In this document: positions 1 through 7,118 of the stretch, in pieces
Layout of the letters: each line of letters starts with the position of its first letter
Numbering within the stretch: position 1 is the stretch's first letter
Assembly (NCBI GenBank): GCA_025927935.1
Contig: JAICKM010000172.1
Location: 1-10,879 of the forward strand
Direction: 5' to 3'
DNA length: 10,879 nucleotides
DNA from: Chloroflexia bacterium
GTDB lineage: Bacteria; Chloroflexota; Chloroflexia; QHBQ01; JADMIH01
The notes under the pieces: model-generated
The model's input: the letters and a program-made list of their open reading frames with translations, nothing else
What the model was told of the DNA's origin: nothing
The model's database searches: none
Position numbers and translations under genes: made by a program

Positions 1-270
1 GAGGATCAGCCCCACCGCTTCCTGGTCGGTCAGGATCACGTCATAGCTGCCGCGTTGCGCCCACGCCTGCAAAGCCATCGCCAGAGCGTGCCCGCCCACG
101 CGCTGGGCCAGGCGATACCCGCGGCCCGGCGTGGCGGGCGGCAGGCGCAAGGTCGCGTTCAGGCGGTTGCGCAGCTCAAAGTAGTCGCGGCGCGGCGCCT
201 CACCCGCGGCGATGGCCGCGGCCAGGCCGGGGCGCAGCGGCGAAGACACCAGGATGGCCGTTCGACTCAT
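1..270 (-). CDS. Probable glycosyltransferase, N-terminal 90 residues (runs off left edge)
   Basis: The reading frame is open from an ATG at 270 to the window edge, giving 90 residues. It starts MSRTAILVSSPLRPGLAAAI, a short beta strand followed by a loop and helix as at the N-terminus of GT-B glycosyltransferases. Near residues 78-90 there is a second strand, YDVILTDQEAVGL, resembling the 'D-x-I-x-x-D-x-E' segment common in GT4-type enzymes. A GAGAGG ribosome site lies 10 bases before the ATG. A second in-frame ATG at 288 would add six residues but has no good ribosome site. The gene follows the methyltransferase after 25 bases, so it is probably the ninth gene of the operon. The donor and acceptor sugars cannot be told, and the catalytic C-terminal half is outside the window. 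The family call rests on fold-like patterns and context only. Confidence 0.6.
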   Translation of the reverse strand, partial: MSRTAILVSSPLRPGLAAAIAAGEAPRRDYFELRNRLNATLRLPPATPGRGYRLAQRVGGHALAMALQAWAQRGSYDVILTDQEAVGLIL

Positions 271-295
271 CTGTCCAGAACCTCTCATAAGACGC

Positions 296-1027
296 CTAAA
301 CCGCCGTCGCCCGGACGATCAGGAAGTGGCCTTCGGTGGGCCGTCCCCACAGCCGGTCGCTCAGGCTGCACAGGCCATAGGCCACGGGCGAGACGGCGCT
401 ATAGAGCCGCCCGCGGCACTCCCGGCGCAACGCCCAGGTGAACAGGCGATGCGACAGCGGCGAGTTGCAGACGTAAATCGAGTCGGCCAGCAGGAAGCCG
501 GCCTGCTCCAGCCGCCGTTCCAGGGTCAGGCGCGTGTGCGAATCGCGCGATCCATACGTGTCGCGATAGAGCCGGCGCACCTCCGGCGCGCTTTCGCGGT
601 ACGACAGGCTGGGCACCGACAGCAGCAGGTGGCCGCCCAGCCGGGTCACGCGGCGCAGCTCCTGCAAGAAGGCGTCGGGATCTTTGCTGTGCTCAAACGC
701 GGCCAGGCTGACGATCTGGTGGAACATGGCGTCGGCAAACGGCAGGCGGACCACGCGGCGCAGGCTGCGCGGCAAGTCCACCCGGCTGACCACACAGCCG
801 GTCTTTTCCAACTGCTCCAGCCCGGCGGGCACGCCGGAGGTCAGGGCCAGGACTTGCTGCTCGCGGGCAGGCGCCAGCCAGTCGTCGAGCACGCTGTCTT
901 GTAAGCGGCGAATAAAGCCGGGTTGGAGATGGGGGGCCGCGATAGGGCCGTGCAGATCCGTCACGGTGTGGACCGCGGGCGACAACGAATTGGGATCAGC
1001 GGTGCGCGCATGTTGCACTGCGATCAA
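296..1027 (-). CDS. Class I SAM-methyltransferase-like protein with degenerate motif I
   Basis: The product is 243 residues if translation starts at the TTG at 1027. A GTG at 1018 (three codons in) is an equally good start, because the AGGAG upstream is only 2 bases from the TTG but 11 from the GTG. Residues 94-117 (RLPFADAMFHQIVSLAAFEH) match the Methyltransf_11 segment 'lPFpd.sFD.v.s...leH', and residues 128-141 (TRLGGHLLLSVPSL) match the following 'LkpGG.lll..P' strand. The glycine-rich SAM loop (normally VLDxGxGxG) reads QVLALTSGVPAGL at about 58-70, so the usual acidic and glycine residues are mostly absent. The protein may bind SAM atypically or have lost catalysis. The C-terminal third (about 150-243) is Arg- and Leu-rich. 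In an EPS operon the expected role is methylation of a sugar residue or glycan end; this is inference. Confidence 0.75.
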   Translation of the reverse strand: MIAVQHARTADPNSLSPAVHTVTDLHGPIAAPHLQPGFIRRLQDSVLDDWLAPAREQQVLALTSGVPAGLEQLEKTGCVVSRVDLPRSLRRVVRLPFADAMFHQIVSLAAFEHSKDPDAFLQELRRVTRLGGHLLLSVPSLSYRESAPEVRRLYRDTYGSRDSHTRLTLERRLEQAGFLLADSIYVCNSPLSHRLFTWALRRECRGRLYSAVSPVAYGLCSLSDRLWGRPTEGHFLIVRATAV

Positions 1028-1053
1028 CGCTCCTCTCTTGCATATCCGTACTC

Positions 1054-1079
1054 GGCGCCCTACCCCATCGCGGGGCGCC
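1054..1079 (-). other. Intercistronic stem-loop
   Basis: GGCGCCC at 1054-1060 is exactly complementary to GGGCGCC at 1073-1079, with a 12-base loop. It lies in the 69-base gap between the acyltransferase stop codon (1097) and the methyltransferase start, the longest gap inside the operon. No T-run follows on the minus strand, so it is not a classic terminator. It could stabilise or process the mRNA, or weaken expression of the downstream genes. Confidence 0.45.
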
Positions 1080-1096
1080 CAGAGCCATGAGTAATG

Positions 1097-2230
1097 TCAG
1101 GCCGCCGCCGGGCGGCTGGTGCGGGCGCGGGCCAGGTGCACCCGATGGTGCAGCCCCCGCGCCGCTTCTTCGACCACGGGCAGCCAGCGCCGGCGATACA
1201 TCGTGACCCGCAGATTGGCGCGCAGTTGCCCACCGAAGTGGCGCTTGTATTCGTGGTCGCCGCGCAGCAGATCGACGCTGTGCTGCCCTGCTGCTATGGC
1301 GGCGGCGATGGTGTCGGCCAGCAGGCAGACGCCCAGGCTGTACGGCGCGAAGCGCGGGTCCGGATTCAGACCGAGTTGATAGTAATAGGTCACATCGCCC
1401 TGGCGGAAGTTATAGATCACCCCGCCGCATGTGCCGTCGGCGGCCTGGACGACGCGCAGATCGAGCTTGTCGCGCTCGGCCAGCCACGCGGCCAGCTTGC
1501 GGTGCATGGCCCGCCGCCGCTCATCCGGGAATCCGCCGCCCGACGGATCGCCGGCCCAACGCGCCTGGTGGTACTCGAACAGCAGATTCATCGCCGCATT
1601 GCGGGCCGCGGCGTCGTGGACATCCACCGGGCTGATCGTTAGCCCATCGTCGGCCAATTTGCGGAGCTTGCGCCGGATCTGCTGGCGGCTGTTGGCGCTC
1701 AGTCCGGCCAGGTAGGCGTCGAAGGTGGGCGCCAGGGTCAGCCGCCGGCAGAGTTCGCCGCTCTCCACGCGGGCCGTCCAGCCGCGCTCCGCCGCCGCCT
1801 GGCGATAATACGCCTCGCTCAGCGGGCCGGGCATGCAGTTGCGCAAATCGATCATGCTCCAGCCGGGGCGGCGGCCCAGGTAGGCCAGCAGCGCGGCCCA
1901 CACCGCGCCCTCGGCGCCGCGCGCCGTCGCCAGGCCCCAGTAGTCGGCCAGCGGATAGCCGCCCGGCCCGCAGCCGATGACTTCGAGCGCCGTCAGCACG
2001 CGAAAGTGGGGCGCCCGCGCCAGCGGCAGCACGCCCACCAGGGCGCCCGCCCCGTCACGCACCGTCAGCACCAGCGGGCGCTTTCCGGGCACGGCGCCCG
2101 CCCAGGTCGCGGCGGTCCAGGCCCAATCGGCGAACACCGGCGCGGTGTCCGATGCGGCGACCAGGGCATCCCACTCGCCGCGCAACGCCTGGAACTCAGG
2201 ATATGAAGCGCACTCGGCGACGTTGTACAC
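1097..2230 (-). CDS. FemAB/CelD-like GNAT acyltransferase (Acetyltransf_6 type)
   Basis: I take the start as GTG at 2230, giving 377 residues, because a perfect AGGAGG (2240-2245) lies 9 bases upstream and the family's usual N-terminal pattern 'YpEFxALRxEWDALxAAS' begins right there (residues 10-27). Longer starts at 2257 or 2326 lie deeper inside the upstream gene and lack a ribosome site. Motifs: SANSRQQIRRKLRKL at 178-192 is the basic helix typical of CelD/BcsL-like proteins. APYSLGVCLLADTI at 295-308 and DLLRGDHEYKRHFG at 320-333 are the hallmark C-terminal GNAT motifs of Acetyltransf_6 (PF13480). No signal peptide or membrane segment is seen, so it should act in the cytoplasm. Relatives occur in cellulose and other EPS clusters and probably acylate a sugar nucleotide or lipid-linked sugar. 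It overlaps the ligase-like gene by 35 bases, which suggests translational coupling. Confidence 0.88.
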   Translation of the reverse strand: MYNVAECASYPEFQALRGEWDALVAASDTAPVFADWAWTAATWAGAVPGKRPLVLTVRDGAGALVGVLPLARAPHFRVLTALEVIGCGPGGYPLADYWGLATARGAEGAVWAALLAYLGRRPGWSMIDLRNCMPGPLSEAYYRQAAAERGWTARVESGELCRRLTLAPTFDAYLAGLSANSRQQIRRKLRKLADDGLTISPVDVHDAAARNAAMNLLFEYHQARWAGDPSGGGFPDERRRAMHRKLAAWLAERDKLDLRVVQAADGTCGGVIYNFRQGDVTYYYQLGLNPDPRFAPYSLGVCLLADTIAAAIAAGQHSVDLLRGDHEYKRHFGGQLRANLRVTMYRRRWLPVVEEAARGLHHRVHLARARTSRPAAA

Positions 2231-3983
2231 GCGGCGGTTCCTCCTGCTCGACCACATCCGCGACCGCTTCGCCCGGTAGGCGGCGGGCGCGGACCTGATA
2301 CATCTGCCAGCCGGCGGCCAGGGCACCGAGCACGGCGCCCGCGAAAGCCGACAGACGGAAACTCATCAACCCTTGATCGACGGCACCCAGCACGACCAGC
2401 GCGCCCAGCGTCGCCAGCACCAGGAAGGCCAGCAGCAAAAACTCGGCGCATTCCTGGGCGCGCTTGCGGGCCACCCGCAGCCGCCGGGCATACACCCGGT
2501 CGGCGCCGCTCAACCGGCGACGGCGCCCGCGTATGGTGTTCTCGAAGGGATTACTGCGCAGCAACTCCTGCTCGGTGGTTGCCGCGGTGCGCAAGCGGCG
2601 CACGCCCAGGCGCACGCTGGCACTGATCAGGATCAGGCTGGCCCCGATCATAGCCCAGAAGATGGCGAAGCCGATGAAGCCCATGCGCTCCCAGAGCCAG
2701 AGCATATTGTTGTGGGGCATATAAAGTTGCAGCGCCCAGCCGTCTTGCAGGTTCGCCATCGGCACTACCACGTCCATCTGCTTGCCGAAGCCGATGCCGA
2801 TGACCGGGCTGTGGGCGATGGTGGCGCGCAGGTTGATGTTCTCCTCATCGCGGTAGGCGTTCGAGGCGGCGTCGCGCTCGTTGGGTTGGAAGTACGACTT
2901 GACCGCCTGCGCCGGCTCGGCCAGGGAGCCGCTGCGGTCCCAGTAGGCCGCGGTATAAATGCCGCCAAACACACCCACCCCGACGAGGACGAGCACCAGG
3001 CGCCGCCGCAACGCAGGCGTCTGCAAGCCCAGCCAGATATAGGGCAAGGCGATCAGCACCACTTCGATCAGGCAGAGGAAGACGGCGCGGCGCTTGTTCA
3101 AGACCATCATCAGCGTGACGGCGGGGATCATGAGCACCAGCAGCGGGTACATGCGGCGCGGCAGCCGGGACCGCCAGACGGTCGCCGCAATCAGCAGCCC
3201 GAAGGCAATCGCCAGGAAAAGCGAGTCGTCATGCTCGATCACCGTCGGCACGCCGGAGCGCACACTGACCGGGATCTGCAAATAGCGTGAGATGCCGTCC
3301 ACGGTGCGGAACGCCGTGCCCAGGACGGTGATCCAGAGCAGCCCGCGAATGTGCGCCGGTTCCTCCACGGTATTCACAGCCAGGATATAGAGCGCGACAA
3401 AGTAGAACAGCGGCCGGATCTCCCAGAGTGTGATCTTGAAATCGCCGCCGGTCAGCAGGCCGTTCACCGTGCCCAGCGCCACCATCGCCCCAAACAGCAC
3501 CACCGGCCAGAAGACCGGCCCGGTGCGGATGCCCCGGTAGCGGTGGAAGTGCCCGATCACCGCGCGCAAGAGCGACAGCGAGAGCAGGACCTCAAACATA
3601 TTGAACGTCACCGCGCTGGGCAGGCCGAGCAGGTTGAGATTGCGGAAGAAGCCCATCTCGGAAATGATCGTCTGCACATACGGCGACGGGAAGGTGTCGA
3701 GGATAATCGTCGAGAGTACGGCCAGGTACGTGCCCACAATCGGCCAGCGCAGCACGGCCATCACGCCCAGGGCCACCAGGCCGAACGAGATCACCGTCTC
3801 CGGCCGGTCGTCCACCACCTTGAACAGCACCGCCAGCCCGGCGAATACGGCGACCGTCACCAGCGCCGCCGTCCACTGGCGGAAAGCCAGGCCGAAGCGC
3901 GACCGGGGCGCGGTCAACTCCGGGAAAACCCGGTTGCGCCGTAGCGCGGGCGCCTGTTCGGTTGGTCCGAAAGTGACAGCCAT
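2196..3983 (-). CDS. O-antigen ligase/polymerase-like polytopic membrane protein
   Basis: The product is 595 residues from an ATG at 3983. It has many hydrophobic segments, for example about 38-54, 64-98, 128-143, 157-177, 191-203, 252-270, 279-295, 300-320, 328-346 and 433-456. The Wzy_C-type signature is present: NKRRAVFL at 296-303 (usually S.sR...l), HSPVIGIGFG at 391-400, and MPHNNMLWLWERMGFIGFAI at 422-441. The His-Asn pair (424-425) is the conserved 'hn' before the 'e.Gl.G' helix. Proteins of this family join polysaccharide repeat units or transfer a finished glycan to an acceptor at the outer face of the membrane. After the ligase core there is an unusual C-terminal extension: a basic loop (about 457-512) rich in Arg, two more hydrophobic segments (514-534, 543-560) and an Arg-rich tail. 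It starts 11 bases after the GH44-like gene, with only a weak ribosome site. Polymerase or ligase cannot be decided from sequence alone. Confidence 0.85.
   Translation of the reverse strand: MAVTFGPTEQAPALRRNRVFPELTAPRSRFGLAFRQWTAALVTVAVFAGLAVLFKVVDDRPETVISFGLVALGVMAVLRWPIVGTYLAVLSTIILDTFPSPYVQTIISEMGFFRNLNLLGLPSAVTFNMFEVLLSLSLLRAVIGHFHRYRGIRTGPVFWPVVLFGAMVALGTVNGLLTGGDFKITLWEIRPLFYFVALYILAVNTVEEPAHIRGLLWITVLGTAFRTVDGISRYLQIPVSVRSGVPTVIEHDDSLFLAIAFGLLIAATVWRSRLPRRMYPLLVLMIPAVTLMMVLNKRRAVFLCLIEVVLIALPYIWLGLQTPALRRRLVLVLVGVGVFGGIYTAAYWDRSGSLAEPAQAVKSYFQPNERDAASNAYRDEENINLRATIAHSPVIGIGFGKQMDVVVPMANLQDGWALQLYMPHNNMLWLWERMGFIGFAIFWAMIGASLILISASVRLGVRRLRTAATTEQELLRSNPFENTIRGRRRRLSGADRVYARRLRVARKRAQECAEFLLLAFLVLATLGALVVLGAVDQGLMSFRLSAFAGAVLGALAAGWQMYQVRARRLPGEAVADVVEQEEPPRVQRRRVRFIS
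2240..2245 (-). promoter_or_regulatory. Ribosome binding site deciding the acyltransferase start
   Basis: A perfect AGGAGG on the minus strand lies 9 bases before the GTG at 2230. It sits inside the last codons of the ligase-like gene, where it encodes part of the acidic EQEEP segment. It selects the GTG over in-frame ATG codons at 2257 and 2326. Confidence 0.75.
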
Positions 3984-3994
3984 CGTGATGCTCT

Positions 3995-5812
3995 CTATCG
4001 ATTCCGGTCCAGGACGACCAGGCTCATGCTGGTGGGCGGCACGGCCACCACCGGCGGACCGCCCGTGGTCACGGTCAGCGGCGCGGAGACGATGCCGTCC
4101 AGGTGTGCCGGGCCGTAGCGGTATTCCGTGGCCGCCGGGGCCGGCGCGAAGCCGCTGAAGTCGAGTTGCGCGTCGGCGGTGCGGCTGCGGTCCTTGTTGA
4201 TCAGCAGCACGGTCAGGCGCGTGCCGTCGCCGCTGAGCGCACCATACGCGGTCAGCATCGAATTAGGGCTGACCGTCTGCACCGATTCGTTGCCGAAAGC
4301 CGCGCCGTTGCCGTCGTAGTTGCGGAAGATCCGGAAAGCCCAACCGGCGGGGCTGTTCACCGGCGGCGCCTGCCAGTAGGCTGCATAATACACATCTTCC
4401 CGCCCATAGATGCCCAACGCGTCGGCGGCGGCAATCGCGCCGCCGATATCGTTCTCGCCGCCGTAGTTCCATTCGCTGACGGCCAGGCGCGTGCCGGGAT
4501 AATACTGCTCGATCAGCTTGCGCAGCCGCGGCAGCAGCCCCAGGTTCGCCCATTCGGTGCGCGCCACCCAGCTTGGCTCGGCAAACAGGCCGTCCCATAG
4601 GGCGCGCGGCGCCTGCATACGCTGATCCTGTATGGCCGGGTCGTTGCCGCCACCGTACTCGCCGCCGTTCGGGTAATAGTGGACGCTGAGCACGTCGAGC
4701 GAGCGCCGGCCCGCCTGGGTGTCGCTGTCGTGGACGGTCTGGAGAAACCAGGCCAGCCAGGGCAGATCGTCGTGGGCCGCGCGGTCGGCGGCCGTCTTGA
4801 AATTGTCCGCGCCCGCGTCGAGCGCGGAGTATAGATAGCCGGTCACGCCCCAGCTTTCGGGGCCGGCCACCAGCGCGTCCGGGTCGGCATCTTTCACCGC
4901 ATGAGCATAGTCCAGGAAAGTCGCCGCCTGTTCGTCGTAGCCGGTGCGCGCGGGGTGGATATCCACATGGGTATCGTCCGACCAGAGTTCCGGCTCGTTG
5001 TCCATCGCGTAGATCAGCGGGGCCGAGTTAGCCGGGCGCGCGCCGCGCAAATAGGCTACCCATTCGTCCTGGTAGACCTTGCCGTCGGTCAGGTTGGGCG
5101 GATAGCTGAACGGCGCGTCCTTGCGCGGCAGCGACGGCAGGCTGGTCCGCGTGCGGTTGGCCTGGGGGTCATAGGGGGCGATCCAGGCGCCGCCGCTCAG
5201 CGCGGTGAAGGCTGTGGCGCTGCCGGGGGCCACCGGCGGGCCGCCGTGCTGGGGCACATCGACGGAGGCGCTGGTGCTGTCGCGGGCGACCCAGCCAATC
5301 GTCGGGATAGTCAACAGGCTGTGTGCGCCCAGCTTGGCGTTGCGCTCCAGAAACTGCAACGAGGCGCTGCCGGGGACCTTGTCTCCCTGGCTGACGTTCT
5401 GGAAGCCGCCGTCGATCCCGGTGTTCGAGGCGTTGATTTCCCAGTTGTAGCGGGTGCGCGCATTGCCTCCCCAGCGCACCAGCGTGGCGCCCAGCCAGGT
5501 CAGTTGATCTAAATGGTCCGCGCCGGCATCGGCCACGCCGTAGATGAGCGGGCTGATCGGGTGGTGAACACGCGTATCGAGGCTCACCGGCACGGTGTAG
5601 CGGGCCGGATCGTCCACCGTCGGGGTCGCTGCCGGCTCCGGCGTGTCCGTGGGGAGGCGCGCGGCGACCGTGGCCGCCGGCTCCGCCACCGGGGTGCCGG
5701 CCGCCTGCGAGATCGCCACGGGCGGGTCGTCGCTACAGGCGACCGTGCCGGCCAGCAACGGGACCAGCGCGCAGAGCGCCACGGCCCGTTTCCGCGTCAC
5801 GCGGTCGATCAC
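3995..5812 (-). CDS. GH44-like glycoside hydrolase, probable lipoprotein
   Basis: The product is 605 residues. The start is a GTG at 5812, preceded by GGAG at 7 bases, and it shares the sequence GTGA with the TGA stop of the upstream gene. The N-terminus is a lipoprotein-like signal (basic residues, hydrophobic core 10-22, then TVAC with Cys26), followed by a Pro/Thr/Ala-rich linker to about residue 72. The lipobox is imperfect because Thr sits at -3. The catalytic region matches GH44 (endoglucanase/xyloglucanase): LIYGVADAGADHL at 89-101, LVRWGGNARTRYNWE at 111-125, YAMDNEPELWSDDTH at 268-282 with probable acid/base Glu273, LSVHYYP at 375-381, and LAVSEWNYGGEND at 443-455 with probable nucleophile Glu447. 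A C-terminal beta domain follows (about 510-605). It should sit on the outer face of the membrane and cut a beta-1,4-linked glucan-like chain. Between a ligase-like gene and other EPS genes it probably trims or releases the locus's own polymer; this is inference. Confidence 0.88.
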   Translation of the reverse strand: MIDRVTRKRAVALCALVPLLAGTVACSDDPPVAISQAAGTPVAEPAATVAARLPTDTPEPAATPTVDDPARYTVPVSLDTRVHHPISPLIYGVADAGADHLDQLTWLGATLVRWGGNARTRYNWEINASNTGIDGGFQNVSQGDKVPGSASLQFLERNAKLGAHSLLTIPTIGWVARDSTSASVDVPQHGGPPVAPGSATAFTALSGGAWIAPYDPQANRTRTSLPSLPRKDAPFSYPPNLTDGKVYQDEWVAYLRGARPANSAPLIYAMDNEPELWSDDTHVDIHPARTGYDEQAATFLDYAHAVKDADPDALVAGPESWGVTGYLYSALDAGADNFKTAADRAAHDDLPWLAWFLQTVHDSDTQAGRRSLDVLSVHYYPNGGEYGGGNDPAIQDQRMQAPRALWDGLFAEPSWVARTEWANLGLLPRLRKLIEQYYPGTRLAVSEWNYGGENDIGGAIAAADALGIYGREDVYYAAYWQAPPVNSPAGWAFRIFRNYDGNGAAFGNESVQTVSPNSMLTAYGALSGDGTRLTVLLINKDRSRTADAQLDFSGFAPAPAATEYRYGPAHLDGIVSAPLTVTTGGPPVVAVPPTSMSLVVLDRNR

Positions 5813-6870
5813 GATTCCGCTCCGCTGGTGCTCCAGGCCCGCGCCGGCAGCACCCCGTCCAGGGCCGCGACCGGCATGGTGGGCCGCTCGATCCGCCGGT
5901 GCACCCGCTCGCCGCCGAGGAAGAGGATGGTGCGCGCCAGCTTCTCGCTGTCATGCCGCAGCGAGTCCGGCGCCGTCACCGGGCGCGCGATGATATTGAG
6001 GCCCAGCGAGAGGCATTCGTCCAGGTCGAGCCGGACCGGGAAGGCGCCCACGGCAGCGGCCTGCTCCAGCGCGATAGGATCCAGCGGGCTGCTGCTGACA
6101 ATCGCATAGTCGAGGCTGCCGGGGCCGCCCAGATATTCGAGCGCGCGGCGGATAAAGCGCGACGCGGGCCAGTCGTCTGTCGTCTTCGGCTGGGTCATCA
6201 AATTGCAGATGAAGATCTTGACCGCCGTCGAATCCGCGATAGCCTCGCGCAAGCCCGCCAGTTGCAGCGGCGCCAACACGTTGAAGAACAGGTCGGCAGG
6301 TCCTAGCACGATAATATCGGCATTGGCGATGACTTCCAGCGCCGTGCCGAGGACGGGCATGGGCGCGGGCAGGCGCACCGCCCGCAACCCGGTCTCGCCC
6401 ACGGCGGCCACCAGTTCGTCGGGCGTCTGGACAAGCACTTCCCGGCCATCCTGCAACTCGGCCAGGAGCGGACTCGCTTCGAGCGTGAGCGGCAAAACAC
6501 GGCCCTGCACGTTCAGCACCTGGGCTGCCGCTTGCAGCGCCAGGTCGGCGGCGCCGGTAATGTCGGTCAAGGCGCTCAAGAAGAGGTTGCCGAAGCTGCG
6601 GCTCAACGACTCCTCGATAGCCGGCACACGATAGGCAAAGAGGCGCTCCATGATCTGTGTGGTCGCCGAGTCGGCGCCCAACGCCAGCAAACTGCTGCGC
6701 ACCCCGTCGGCCGAGCGCGACACGCCGTCCGCGGTCCACTCCAGACCGTGGTGTCCGGCGTCAAAGGTCGACAGGAGAGCCGTGAGGCGGCCGGTATACC
6801 GCTTCAGCCCGCGTAACATAAGATCCGTACCGGCGCCACCACCGATTACGACGACCGCTTTTGCTGACAT
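5809..6870 (-). CDS. CofD/YvcK-like (UPF0052) protein, divergent
   Basis: The product is 353 residues from an ATG at 6870, with GGGAGG 12 bases upstream. Family features in order are VVVIGGGAGTDLMLRGLKRY (6-25, nucleotide-binding glycine loop), SFGNLFLSALTDITG (92-106), GRVLPLTLEAS (123-133), ANADIIVLGPADLFFNVLAP (182-201) and FICNLMTQPKTTDDWPASRF (220-239). The order and length fit the CofD/YvcK superfamily (2-phospho-L-lactate transferase and gluconeogenesis-factor relatives). Two normally strict motifs differ. The DDGGSSG loop reads TFDAGHHG (35-42), and GPGSLYTS reads GPADLFFN (190-197). It is therefore probably a paralog with its own ligand, not the housekeeping YvcK. Family knowledge: YvcK binds UDP-sugars such as UDP-GlcNAc and affects cell-envelope metabolism. 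In this operon a role in sensing or processing a UDP-sugar is a reasonable inference. It ends in a 4-base overlap with the GH44-like gene. Confidence 0.85.
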   Translation of the reverse strand: MSAKAVVVIGGGAGTDLMLRGLKRYTGRLTALLSTFDAGHHGLEWTADGVSRSADGVRSSLLALGADSATTQIMERLFAYRVPAIEESLSRSFGNLFLSALTDITGAADLALQAAAQVLNVQGRVLPLTLEASPLLAELQDGREVLVQTPDELVAAVGETGLRAVRLPAPMPVLGTALEVIANADIIVLGPADLFFNVLAPLQLAGLREAIADSTAVKIFICNLMTQPKTTDDWPASRFIRRALEYLGGPGSLDYAIVSSSPLDPIALEQAAAVGAFPVRLDLDECLSLGLNIIARPVTAPDSLRHDSEKLARTILFLGGERVHRRIERPTMPVAALDGVLPARAWSTSGAES

Positions 6871-6925
6871 GCCGAATCTGCGCCTCCCTAGCCGCCCAGC
6901 CCCGACGGCATGATGCTGATTTGTC

Positions 6926-7093
6926 CTAACGCCAAAGAAACACGAGCACCAGGGCTAAAGCCAAGAGGGCCACATAGGTGCCCGCCCCAAACAACACCGG
7001 CGTGCCCGGCGCACGTGTGCCCGGCGCGCGCCGGGCGGTGTACCATATGGCCGCCGCCGTCAGTATCGCGAATACCAATACGGTTTGTATCAT
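6926..7093 (-). CDS. Small two-helix membrane protein, 55 residues, unknown function
   Basis: A short frame runs from an ATG at 7093 to a TAG at 6926-6928. AGGAG lies 7 bases before the ATG. The protein begins MIQTVLVFAILTAAAIWYTA (1-20, first hydrophobic helix). A short turn RRAPGTRAPGTP (21-32) contains two copies of APGT. A second hydrophobic helix, about 33-53, ends in WR. A hairpin with its basic loop on the cytoplasmic side is likely. The gene sits 25 bases after the ATPase gene and 55 bases before the CofD/YvcK-like gene, so it belongs to the operon. I do not recognise the family. Small membrane proteins in such loci may act as partners of the co-polymerase or of a membrane enzyme. The ribosome site, hydrophobic pattern and exact fit in the gap support a real gene; function is unknown. 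Confidence 0.7.
   Translation of the reverse strand: MIQTVLVFAILTAAAIWYTARRAPGTRAPGTPVLFGAGTYVALLALALVLVFLWR
7002..7036. repeat. Tandem 11-base repeat plus 18-base perfect palindrome inside the small gene
   Basis: GTGCCCGGCGC occurs at 7002-7012 and again at 7017-7027. The second copy runs into the perfect palindrome GCCCGGCGCGCGCCGGGC at 7019-7036. Together they encode the loop between the two predicted helices of the small membrane protein (ARRAPGTRAPGT). The repeat may reflect local slippage, or the palindrome may form a strong mRNA hairpin. Confidence 0.7.
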
Positions 7094-7118
7094 CGCCGGA
7101 CTCCTGTCCCGTCCCGCC

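Noticed and set aside
212..904. A 230-codon plus-strand frame opposite the methyltransferase-like gene
   Set aside because: It is a Gln/Ala/Arg-rich mirror of the methyltransferase-like gene and has no domain.
2373..3290. A 305-codon plus-strand open frame
   Set aside because: It lies wholly antisense to the ligase-like gene. Its product is rich in His, Gln, Arg and Asp with no domain, as expected for the mirror of hydrophobic codons.
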